The translations under genes were made by a program, and so were the position numbers. Shown in pieces: positions 18,970-25,486 of a stretch of 38,269 nt of DNA. The notes beneath the pieces are model-generated. The model was not told the origin of the DNA. It saw only the letters and a program-made list of their open reading frames with translations, and made no database searches. The stretch is from an uncultured Candidatus Pelagibacter sp. (GTDB taxonomy: Bacteria; Pseudomonadota; Alphaproteobacteria; Pelagibacterales; Pelagibacteraceae), in the NCBI GenBank assembly GCA_905618805.1, contig CAJQSZ010000051.1:1-38269 (forward strand), in the 5' to 3' direction. Position 1 is the stretch's first letter. Every line of letters starts with the position of its first letter.

Positions 18970-19284
18970 ATGAAAAAATTATTTTCAATTTTAATCTTAT
19001 TTCTATTTTGCTATTCCTGTGCAACACCAACAGTGATTAATGTTATTGGACCAAATGATAACAAGCTAAATTGTGAAGAATTAAGTGCAGAAATTGCTGA
19101 AGCAAATAAATATGCAGATGAAGCACAAGAAGCAAAAAAAATGGGTAAACCTCATAATATAGGAGCACTATTATTTTTTCTTCCTGGTGCAGGCATAACG
19201 ATGAAAAATGTTGAGGAAGCAGCCAAGGCTGCACAAGATAGAGCTTTACACTTAAATAAATTGAAAGAAAAAAAAGATTGTTAG
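18970..19284 (+). CDS. Small lipoprotein-like protein, 104 residues, function unknown
   Basis: Starts MKKLFSILILFLFCYSCATP: a lysine-rich start, hydrophobic core and a lipobox-like FCYSC, so it is probably lipidated at Cys17 and exported. The mature part has a helical Ala/Glu/Lys segment, a hydrophobic GALLFFLPGAG stretch that could be membrane-associated, and a second helix ending in KKDC. I do not recognise a family name. The TAG stop shares its last base with the second copy of the 30-nt hairpin repeat. Confidence 0.65.
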   Translation: MKKLFSILILFLFCYSCATPTVINVIGPNDNKLNCEELSAEIAEANKYADEAQEAKKMGKPHNIGALLFFLPGAGITMKNVEEAAKAAQDRALHLNKLKEKKDC

Positions 19285-19313
19285 GTCTGGGGCACCGGGT
19301 AACAGAACGCCCC
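19284..19313 (+). repeat. 30-nt hairpin repeat, copy 2
   Basis: Second copy of the 18772-18801 element: 29 of 30 bases are identical, including both 5-bp GC arms (GGGGC at 19289-19293 and GCCCC at 19309-19313). It begins at the last base of the lipoprotein gene's stop codon. No T-run follows directly here, which weakens the idea that it is a simple intrinsic terminator. Confidence 0.75.
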
Positions 19314-19359
19314 TAAAGAATCTGGAAAACTTCAATCACATTAACACTTTTAGAAATAA

Positions 19360-19390
19360 AATTACGGCCGTCCGTAGTACGTCCGTAATT
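19360..19390. repeat. CGTCCGTA direct repeats inside an inverted repeat
   Basis: AATTACGG (19360-19367) and CCGTAATT (19383-19390) are inverted arms. Between and into them run two direct CGTCCGTA copies (19369-19376 and 19380-19387), 11 bp apart, i.e. about one helical turn. The local GC is far above the surroundings. It sits 18 nt upstream of the integrase fragment, as arm-type or promoter sites of tyrosine recombinases often do. Confidence 0.55.
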
Positions 19391-19408
19391 AGAAAGAAGA
19401 AAGTTGTT

Positions 19409-19552
19409 ATGGCGTATATTCATAAAAAAAATAGTCGTTGGCACGTTGATATAAGAAAAAAAGGATTTCCGAGTATTTATAAATCTTTTTTGGACTTAAA
19501 GGACGCCAGTTTAGAAACTTTAGTACCAATTAATAAAAATTTTAAAAAGTAA
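19409..19552 (+). pseudogene. Tyrosine recombinase (phage-type integrase) N-terminal fragment
   Basis: A 47-codon frame from ATG 19409 to TAA 19550. It starts MAYIHKKNSRWHVDIRKKGF and continues PSIYKSFLDLKDASLE, matching the start of many phage-type integrases, whose three-stranded arm-binding domain reads roughly xKRNGKWxVxIRRKGxPxxSKTFxTKxDAxxW. The frame ends soon after that domain and no core-binding or catalytic domain (R-H-R-Y) follows, so it is a truncated remnant rather than an active enzyme. The upstream CGTCCGTA repeats fit an integrase context. Confidence 0.6.
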
Positions 19553-19556
19553 AATA

Positions 19557-19636
19557 TCCCACCTCTGGTTTCGGGGTGCTTGGTTAAGGGCGACAACGAC
19601 TAGGAGTTCTATTAATGTGAAGCCTTTTTGTTTCAT
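19557..19636 (-). pseudogene. Broken type IV prepilin gene start
   Basis: Read from ATG 19636 on the minus strand, the frame gives MKQKGFTLIELLVVVA, an exact type IV prepilin leader with the G/F cleavage site, Glu at mature position 5 and a hydrophobic helix. After VVVA (19589) the usual IIGILAAVG is missing and unrelated sequence (LNQAPRNQRW) follows, running out by about 19520. It is a pilin stump left by deletion or recombination. An open stretch of about 30 codons upstream in the same frame is probably not translated. Confidence 0.6.
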
Positions 19637-19779
19637 AATAAACCCAGAACCAGGATCCCTAAAAGTTTTTTCATGATCCAAGATCTTAGCACAAACAATC
19701 TGATCAGACCATGATTGGCATCCCAATGAAATTACTGTCTTTTAGCATCTTAATTTCGTTGTCTAATTATTAAATAATA

Positions 19780-20268
19780 CTAATTTGGACTTGTCCAGTA
19801 TCCATAAACACAACGTGTTCCACGTCTTGAGCAATCATAAGTGTCATGGAGAACACCATCTATGACAACTGTTATATGTTTTGAGCAAGATACAATTAAA
19901 GTACCCATTGGAAGTTCACTTTTTTTTAAATGAACCTTGCAACCTTGACCAATAAACATTGTTGGTGTCCAGTTCCATCCTAGTTTTTCAAGATACTTTT
20001 TAACAACAACTCGGTGAGTGCCTGATCTTGGGCTGTCATTTTTTTGTTTTAAACTTTTTGCAAGTTTGGTTCTTGATGTAGTTCTAAATTCTTCGTTTGC
20101 TTTATAAAGATTATTATAAATCTCTTGGTATGGAAGGCCTGATACAATAGCAATGGATCTAACCACACAATCTCCAGCTTGACCTTTGTATCCTGCGGCA
20201 GCTCTCCCACCATCATTTATTTGTAACTCTAAATTACTTTTTGAAAATAATCTTTTAAAAAAATTCAT
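19780..20268 (-). CDS. Phage-type conserved protein, possible papain-like cysteine hydrolase
   Basis: A 162-residue protein of a family I know from phages and scattered bacteria, with no settled name. Conserved features are NDGGRAAAGYKGQAGDCVVR at about 18-37, a GTHRVVVKKYLEKLGWNWTPTM block, and SCSKHITVVIDGVLHDTYD towards the end. A Cys in AGDC, a later His in SKHITVV and an Asp in DGVLHD have the spacing of a papain-like or C39-like Cys-His-Asp site. That catalytic reading is inference. No signal peptide. Its ATG overlaps the previous gene's stop (ATGA), putting it third in a sulP operon. Confidence 0.6.
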   Translation of the reverse strand: MNFFKRLFSKSNLELQINDGGRAAAGYKGQAGDCVVRSIAIVSGLPYQEIYNNLYKANEEFRTTSRTKLAKSLKQKNDSPRSGTHRVVVKKYLEKLGWNWTPTMFIGQGCKVHLKKSELPMGTLIVSCSKHITVVIDGVLHDTYDCSRRGTRCVYGYWTSPN

Positions 20269-20558
20269 GATTTACTTTTATGGTCTAAAATCTCAACCAT
20301 GCATTGCGTTGCATATTCACGCCACGCTTTAGCCCCTTTACCCTTAAGGCTATTAAGATGTTGTTTATTACTTTCAATATTTTCTTGATATTTGGTTTTA
20401 TCTTTCTCTTCTAGTTTTTTTTCGATGCTAGTAAGGTTAGTTTCCATTGCATTGATCCAGCCATTTCCAAGTTCTACACATTTTTGATCATCTTTCTCAT
20501 CACATATTTGCTGAAAGAATTTAAAAATAACGTCATCTGCTTTTATCTCTTTACTCAT
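20265..20558 (-). CDS. Small hypothetical protein between sulP and the hydrolase-like gene
   Basis: A 97-residue protein from ATG 20558; a TTG start at 20570 would add MADK and overlap sulP by 11 nt. ATG is preferred because it follows the sulP TAA by 1 nt. It is charged and helical (EKKLEEKDKTKYQENIESN) with three cysteines and no signal peptide or membrane segment, so it is probably cytosolic. I recognise no family. Position suggests translation coupled to the SulP transporter and to the downstream gene (4-nt overlap). Confidence 0.6.
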   Translation of the reverse strand: MSKEIKADDVIFKFFQQICDEKDDQKCVELGNGWINAMETNLTSIEKKLEEKDKTKYQENIESNKQHLNSLKGKGAKAWREYATQCMVEILDHKSKS

Positions 20559-20559
20559 C

Positions 20560-22170
20560 TTATCTGCCAAAAATTCCTAATTTAACATCATAGTCAACAG
20601 CCATTCCATAATCAGGATCATCATCACTATCTACAACAAGCTGACCAGCTCTACTCAATAGTCTATGGCAATCACGAGTTAGATGTCTAAGCTTAACCTT
20701 TTTTCCAAAACTATTGTATTTATCAGCAATATCTTCAATTGCTTTTAATGCAGATTGATCAATCACTTTTGATGCTGCAAAATCAATAATAACTACCTCA
20801 GGATCTTCTTCTGGTTTAAATATTTCTAAAAAACTATCTGTTGAGCTAAAAAAAAGTGGTCCTTCTATTTCATAAACTTTAGCCCCTTTTTCTCTAATCG
20901 AAGGTCTTTCAACAGCTCTAATTCGTGATGCTGATTTCCAAGCAAATACTAAAGCAGATACTATTACTCCAACAATTACAGCTACCGCTAAATCTTCTAA
21001 AACAGTTACAACGGTTACAAGGATAATAACTAACGCATCACTTTTTGGTACAAAAAATAATATTTTTAATGAATTCCAAGCAAACGTTCCAATGACTACC
21101 ATAAACATAACACCAACAAGAGCTGCTATCGGTATCATCTCGATATAAGATGAAGTATATAAAATAAAAATTAATAAGAATAATGCAGCAGCTATACCTG
21201 CTATTCTAGTTCTACCCCCTGATTTAACATTAATCATAGATTGCCCAATCATTGCACACCCTCCCATTCCACCAAAAAAACCAGTTACAGTATTTGCTAA
21301 ACCTTGAGCTAAACATTCTTGGCTAGCACCTCCTCTTTTATTTGTAATTTCACCTACTAAGTTTAAGGTTAATAAACTCTCAATTAAGCCAATAGCTGAC
21401 AAGATAAATGCATAGGGAAAAATAATTTTTAATGTTTCAAAGTTTAAAGGAACATTTGGAATTAAAAAGTTTGGTAGACCTCCTTTAACACTTGCAAGAT
21501 CTCCAACGCTTGGGATATCAATTTTTAATGCTAAGACCAATATTGATGTAGTTAAGATAGCAGCTAATGTTGCAGGAACTGCTTTAGTGATTTTGGGTAG
21601 CAACCAAATGATTAGCATCGTTAATATAACAAAACCTGTTGAGTAATATAAAGTATTTCCTGAAATCCATACTGATTGACCCATTTCATTAATAGTTTTA
21701 AACTGACTTAATTGTGAAATACCAATTACTATTGCAAGACCATTAACAAAGCCCAACATTACTGGCTGAGGTACCATTCTTATAAACTTTCCAAGTTTAA
21801 AAACCCCTGCAAATAATTGCAAAACCCCCATTAAAACTACAGTTGCAAATAAATATTGAGCTCCATGATCCATAACTAGTGCAACCATTACAACTGCTAA
21901 TGCACCTGTTGCACCAGAAATCATCCCCGGTCGTCCACCGAATACAGCTGTAATTAAACCAACAATAAATGCCGCATAAAGACCAGATAAAGGTGCAACT
22001 CCCGCAACAAAAGCAAAGGCTATAGCTTCGGGAACTAAGGCTAAAGCAACTGTTAAACCTGATAAAACTTCAATTCTAAATAAAGAAAATGATAATCCTT
22101 CTTTTGGAATGTAATTTTGTGAATTAAAACCAATAGATTTTGCAAATAATGAAAGAGTTGTTTTGATCAA
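20560..22170 (-). CDS. SulP family anion permease with STAS domain
   Basis: A 536-residue inner-membrane transporter of the SLC26/SulP family (sulfate, bicarbonate or other anions). Landmarks are [38 protein letters not shown] and [21 protein letters not shown], with about ten or more hydrophobic segments. A C-terminal STAS domain occupies about residues 435-530 ([22 protein letters not shown]). The substrate is not readable; bicarbonate (BicA-like) or sulfate are both possible. The start is TTG 22170, supported by AAGGA 6 nt upstream. A structured leader element lies about 130 nt upstream. Confidence 0.88.
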   Translation of the reverse strand: MIKTTLSLFAKSIGFNSQNYIPKEGLSFSLFRIEVLSGLTVALALVPEAIAFAFVAGVAPLSGLYAAFIVGLITAVFGGRPGMISGATGALAVVMVALVMDHGAQYLFATVVLMGVLQLFAGVFKLGKFIRMVPQPVMLGFVNGLAIVIGISQLSQFKTINEMGQSVWISGNTLYYSTGFVILTMLIIWLLPKITKAVPATLAAILTTSILVLALKIDIPSVGDLASVKGGLPNFLIPNVPLNFETLKIIFPYAFILSAIGLIESLLTLNLVGEITNKRGGASQECLAQGLANTVTGFFGGMGGCAMIGQSMINVKSGGRTRIAGIAAALFLLIFILYTSSYIEMIPIAALVGVMFMVVIGTFAWNSLKILFFVPKSDALVIILVTVVTVLEDLAVAVIVGVIVSALVFAWKSASRIRAVERPSIREKGAKVYEIEGPLFFSSTDSFLEIFKPEEDPEVVIIDFAASKVIDQSALKAIEDIADKYNSFGKKVKLRHLTRDCHRLLSRAGQLVVDSDDDPDYGMAVDYDVKLGIFGR

Positions 22171-22298
22171 AAGTTCCTTAAATTTTATTTAATTATGAAT
22201 CGTTTAGTTGGTTAGTTTAGTAAAGCAACTAGTTAATAAAGTCTAGTTTCAATTATTACGTGTTAACTGAATTAGAGAGAATCAGATATATAATATTT

Positions 22299-22347
22299 AA
22301 GAGGTAGTGGAGGGAGACTAAAGCTACCTCTGTCTTCTCACCCTCTT
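22299..22347 (-). promoter_or_regulatory. Structured RNA candidate between the HIT gene and sulP
   Basis: Several complementary blocks are packed into 49 nt. AGAGGTAG (22300-22307) pairs with CTACCTCT (22324-22331). GAGGGAGAC (22310-22318) lies in the loop of that stem and can pair with GTCT (22332-22335) plus CCCTC (22341-22345), giving a pseudoknot order. AAGAGG (22299-22304) can instead pair with CCTCTT (22342-22347). On the minus strand it follows the HIT stop and precedes sulP by about 130 nt. The local GC content is unlike the flanks. Function is unproven. Confidence 0.4.
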
Positions 22348-22741
22348 AAAAAAACTCTTTAATATTATTAGTTATTTTATCTAATAAAGCTTTGGAATAT
22401 GGTTTTCGTTTAACCACCCAAACAGATAAAGGCCATGTACTGTCTTTTATAAATCGTGCAATGATATGAATATGTAATTGTGGAACAATGTTACCAATTT
22501 TTTCAACATTAAGCTTTTTTGTTTTAAATATTTTTTTCATCAACGTGCTGCAATAAACAATTTCTTTCATTAACAAATTTTGATCTTTTAAATTTAGATC
22601 AGTTATATCTGTAACATTTTTTCTATTGGGGATTAAAATGATCCAGGGGAATTTACTGTTATTAATTAAGCGAACACTACATAACTTTAAATTTGCTATA
22701 AAATAAGAGTCTTTTAAAAAACTTTTATTAATTTTATTCAT
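22346..22741 (-). CDS. HIT-family (histidine triad) protein
   Basis: A 131-residue HIT-domain protein; the family hydrolyses or transfers nucleotides on phosphoramidates and dinucleotides. The motif reads NIVPQLHIHIIARF, the Q-x-H-x-H-x-x variant seen in a bacterial HIT subgroup, with PWIILIPNRKNVTDI earlier and STWPLSVWV after it. The first triad His is replaced by Gln, which is normal for that subgroup. It starts 3 nt after the end of a malonyl-CoA decarboxylase remnant. Confidence 0.8.
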   Translation of the reverse strand: MNKINKSFLKDSYFIANLKLCSVRLINNSKFPWIILIPNRKNVTDITDLNLKDQNLLMKEIVYCSTLMKKIFKTKKLNVEKIGNIVPQLHIHIIARFIKDSTWPLSVWVVKRKPYSKALLDKITNNIKEFF

Positions 22742-22744
22742 TAA

Positions 22745-22937
22745 TTATAGGTATTTCTTTAGTTTATCTGAAAAAATTACTTTTTTATAATTCATGTAAT
22801 CTTCATGATTTTTTTCGATACTGTTAAGTTCATAAAGATAAAATTGATTCTACATTATTTTCTTTAATATCATCTTTATTAAATAGCTTTTGGCCAGCAT
22901 CAGCAATTAATGAAATTATTTGTTTTAAGTTAAACAT
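22745..22937 (-). pseudogene. Malonyl-CoA decarboxylase remnant with large internal deletion
   Basis: From ATG 22937 the frame reads MFNLKQIISLIADAGQKLFN and on to ENNVESILSL, stopping at 22830. This resembles the N terminus of alphaproteobacterial malonyl-CoA decarboxylase (LISLIADTGQRLL-like). In an overlapping second frame the DNA then reads YLYELNSIEKNHEDYMNYKK and ends SDKLKKYL at stop 22745. This resembles the extreme C terminus of the same enzyme (VNYLYxLxxIExNHExY). About 350 codons between are gone and the two ends are out of frame, joined near 22838-22850. The assignment is from memory of the family, not a search. Confidence 0.55.
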
Positions 22938-22954
22938 AAAATTTTAATTCTTTA

Positions 22955-23773
22955 TTAAAGTTTAAAATATTCATAAAAAAATTTAAAAGCTATAATAAGT
23001 AAAAAGATTCCAAAGTACTTGCTTATTTTGCTTTTATTGATTGTATGAACTGTTCTTGCCCCAATTCTTGCCATGAATGTCGTGATTGGTATAAAAATTA
23101 AAAAAGCTGGTATGTTTAAAAATCCAATACTTAAAGGAATGTTTGTCTTTAAATAACTTCCTGTAATTAAAAATCCAAGAGCACCAAATAGTGCTATCAA
23201 AAAGCCTATAGCTGCTGCACTCCCAATTGCTCTATTAATTGAATATCCAAAGAATTTTAATATTGGCACATTCATTACAGCCCCACCAATGCCCATTGGT
23301 GCTGATATAAAACCAACTAAAAATCCTAACATAACCTTTGAGTGTAATTTAATCTTAAGAGTAATATTTTTCTCTTTCTCTTTAAGTGATAATAAATAAA
23401 CACTTAGTAGAAATATAACGATTGCAAAAAAAAGAACTAATGTCTTTGTTTTAACAGTTGCTGCAAAAAGTGTTCCCAAAATAACTCCCAGTACTACAAA
23501 TATTCCATAACTTTTAACAATATCAAAGTCTACTGCTTTAAACTTGTGATGTGTTAGGACAGACACTGTTGAGGTTGGGATGATGATTGCAAATGAAGTT
23601 CCAACAGCCAAATGCATTACGTAATCTTGATCAATACCAAGAGAGTTAAATATATAAAACAAAAAAGGTACTGTGATTAAACCTCCTCCTATTCCAAATA
23701 ACCCCGCAACAAAACCAACAGGAATTGCTGTTAAAGCCATTAATATGCCAAAATAAATATATTCGTTAGACAA
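22955..23773 (-). CDS. Sulfite exporter TauE/SafE family permease
   Basis: A 272-residue polytopic membrane protein of the TauE/SafE (DUF81) family, linked to export of sulfite, sulfoacetate or other organic anions. The family repeat GLFGIGGGLITVPFL (about residues 25-39) recurs as GFISAPMGIGGAVMNVPIL in the second half, and there are about 8 hydrophobic segments. It begins at TTG 23773, 7 nt after the dusA stop. ATG 23740 would remove part of the first membrane segment, so TTG is preferred without much support from a ribosome site. Confidence 0.83.
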   Translation of the reverse strand: MSNEYIYFGILMALTAIPVGFVAGLFGIGGGLITVPFLFYIFNSLGIDQDYVMHLAVGTSFAIIIPTSTVSVLTHHKFKAVDFDIVKSYGIFVVLGVILGTLFAATVKTKTLVLFFAIVIFLLSVYLLSLKEKEKNITLKIKLHSKVMLGFLVGFISAPMGIGGAVMNVPILKFFGYSINRAIGSAAAIGFLIALFGALGFLITGSYLKTNIPLSIGFLNIPAFLIFIPITTFMARIGARTVHTINKSKISKYFGIFLLIIAFKFFYEYFKL

Positions 23774-23780
23774 TAAGGAG

Positions 23781-24773
23781 CTAAGCAGATTGGCCTACTG
23801 ATGTATCAAAATTGTTAAATTTAATCTTATCCATAATATGATCAATTTTTTTAACATCAGCATCTCGAACACACATATTCTCACTTAAATATCTTTTCCA
23901 AAAACTTGAACCTGTTTGACCATGGAACAATCCCAGTGTGTGTCTCATAATCTGATTTAATCGGGTTCCTTTTTTTATTTCTTCTCTCACGTAGGGCAGT
24001 AACCGTTCAATAACTTCCTGTCTACTTGGCACATCTTCATTATTAAATATTTCTCTTTCTATATCAGCCAACAAGTATGGTGTGTGATAAGCTGCCCTTC
24101 CAATCATTACACCATCTACTTTTTTTAAATGGTCTTTCATTTCATCTGTGGTGGTAATTCCACCATTAATAATTATCTCTTCATTAGGAAAATCTTTTTT
24201 TAAACGATAAACAAAATCATATTTTAAAGGCGGAATATTTAAATTTTGTTTAGGAGTAAATTTTCCAAGAATAGCTTTCCTCGCATGAATAATAAAAGTT
24301 TTAACACCAGTATTTTTTAATGTTGAAATAAAATGATGTAAATTTTCGTAGTCTTCAGTATCATCATAACCAATCCTGGTTTTAATCGTGACTGGCAATT
24401 TTGTGACTGACTGCATTTTACTTAAACAATCTGCGACTAGGTTTGGCTCTTTCATTAAACAAGCACCAAATTTATTTTTTTCAACTTTTTTAGAAGGACA
24501 ACCTAAATTTAAATTAATTTCATCATAACCAAAATCTTCACCTGCTTTTGTTGCCTCTGCTAATAGAGCTGGGGAAGAACCACCAATTTGAAGTGCAATA
24601 GGTTTTTCATTAATATTAAATTCTAATAGCTTTTTTTTATCACCTCTATGAATTGCTTCAGAGACAACCATTTCACTATAGAGAAGTGTATTTTTACTAA
24701 TTAATCTTAAAAAAAATCGCTCATGACGATCAGTACAATCCATCATAGGAGCAACAGATACTTTCCTATTCAT
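23781..24773 (-). CDS. dusA: tRNA-dihydrouridine(20/20a) synthase
   Basis: A 330-residue FMN-dependent tRNA-dihydrouridine synthase reducing uridines in the D-loop. It starts with VAPMMDCTDRHERFFLRL, the DusA-specific form of the Dus N terminus. The NLNLGCPSKKVEKNKFGACLM block contains the catalytic Cys (GACLM). RIGYDD, FIIHARKA and NGGITT line the flavin barrel, and GVMIGRAAYHTPYLL is the phosphate site. Length and motifs favour DusA over DusB. It is followed within 7 nt by the TauE-like gene. Confidence 0.92.
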   Translation of the reverse strand: MNRKVSVAPMMDCTDRHERFFLRLISKNTLLYSEMVVSEAIHRGDKKKLLEFNINEKPIALQIGGSSPALLAEATKAGEDFGYDEINLNLGCPSKKVEKNKFGACLMKEPNLVADCLSKMQSVTKLPVTIKTRIGYDDTEDYENLHHFISTLKNTGVKTFIIHARKAILGKFTPKQNLNIPPLKYDFVYRLKKDFPNEEIIINGGITTTDEMKDHLKKVDGVMIGRAAYHTPYLLADIEREIFNNEDVPSRQEVIERLLPYVREEIKKGTRLNQIMRHTLGLFHGQTGSSFWKRYLSENMCVRDADVKKIDHIMDKIKFNNFDTSVGQSA

Positions 24774-24795
24774 GATTAACTTTTATATTATTTTT

Positions 24796-25443
24796 TTAGT
24801 TATTTGTAGTGTCTGAATCTTCAGGGTTAACATCAATTGTTTCAGCTTCGGCTATTTGATCTAAAGAAACATCGGTTGTTTCAGCTTCAGCTATTTGATC
24901 TAAAGAAGCATCGGTTGTTTCAGCTTCAGCTATTTGATCTAAAGAAACATCGGTTGTTTCAGCTTCAGCTATTTGATCTAAAGAAACATCGGTTGTTTCA
25001 GTGGCAACTTCTAACTCTGGGTTAACTTCTACTTCAGGCTCTGCTTTTGCAGTTAATTCTTCTAAATCTTCTGGTGCTACCTGAATTTTTTCTGGAATTT
25101 TTCTAGCTCTTTTAGATGGCAAAATAGGAGTTCCACTTTTAGAAATTTCTCCTTTGTACATGCTATCAAAATCATCACCAATAATTTCATCGTCATCTGT
25201 ACCATCATCAACTTGCTCAACATGTTTTCTAAGTTTATGAATTGCACTTTCTGTTAAGTCTGGAACCTTAATAGTTTCTTCGGCAATTTCTCTTAATGCA
25301 ATAACGGTGTTTTTGTCATTATCCCTATCAAGCGTAGGTTCTAATCCTGAATTTAATTGAACTGCTCTTTCTTTTGCGACCAATACTAATTCGTAAGGAC
25401 TATCTACTTTATCTATGCAGTCTTCTACAGTTACTCTAGCCAT
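24796..25443 (-). CDS. rpoZ: RNA polymerase omega subunit with long acidic repeat tail
   Basis: The first ~70 residues ([44 protein letters not shown]) are a standard alphaproteobacterial omega subunit, which helps assemble RNA polymerase. ATG 25443 gives this canonical start; ATG 25449 adds MR. Ordinary omega is about 90-130 residues, but this one is about 215. Residues about 85-140 are acidic and Lys/Pro-rich. Then four 13-residue units of the type [13 protein letters not shown], plus a partial fifth, precede the C terminus SDTTNN. The repeats are near-identical at DNA level (39-bp units). Confidence 0.9.
   Translation of the reverse strand: MARVTVEDCIDKVDSPYELVLVAKERAVQLNSGLEPTLDRDNDKNTVIALREIAEETIKVPDLTESAIHKLRKHVEQVDDGTDDDEIIGDDFDSMYKGEISKSGTPILPSKRARKIPEKIQVAPEDLEELTAKAEPEVEVNPELEVATETTDVSLDQIAEAETTDVSLDQIAEAETTDASLDQIAEAETTDVSLDQIAEAETIDVNPEDSDTTNN
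24838..24993 (-). repeat. Four tandem 39-bp repeats in the rpoZ tail
   Basis: Units start at 24838, 24877, 24916 and 24955. They differ at only a couple of positions (G/A at 24850 in unit 1, G/A at 24909 in unit 2). A truncated fifth copy follows at 24994. Each unit encodes 13 residues, so copy-number changes keep the frame. Near-perfect identity suggests recent expansion by slippage or unequal crossover. Confidence 0.92.
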
Positions 25444-25486
25444 GCGCATTATCTATACAATGCTTAAAATAAAATCAAGGTTAATT

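Larger units (their letters stand above)
19314..19779. other. Gene-poor stretch with remnants of mobile or acquired DNA
   Basis: This interval has no intact long gene. In order it holds a CGTCCGTA repeat cluster (19360-19390), an integrase N-terminal fragment on the plus strand (19409-19552), a stump of a type IV pilin gene on the minus strand (to 19636), and about 140 nt with no feature I can support. The composition and fragments suggest decay of an inserted element. Confidence 0.5.

Noticed and set aside
18772-19313. The 30-nt repeats as tRNA fragments or an attachment core.
   Set aside because: They lack a T-arm GGTTCGA-like motif and CCA, and the only pairing is a 5-bp stem, so no tRNA call is justified; an attachment role is possible but unsupported.
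19637-19726. A 30-codon open extension upstream of the prepilin leader as part of a real protein.
   Set aside because: It has no recognisable similarity and precedes a start with a perfect leader peptide, so it is most likely noncoding.
22299-22347. A SAM-type or glycine riboswitch.
   Set aside because: The conserved core sequences of those classes that I know are not present; only generic pairing is visible.
24838-24993. Regular tandem repeats resembling a CRISPR array, and a plus-strand reading frame through them.
   Set aside because: The units are directly adjacent with no spacers, are in frame with rpoZ, and the plus-strand frame is only the repetitive complement of the rpoZ tail.
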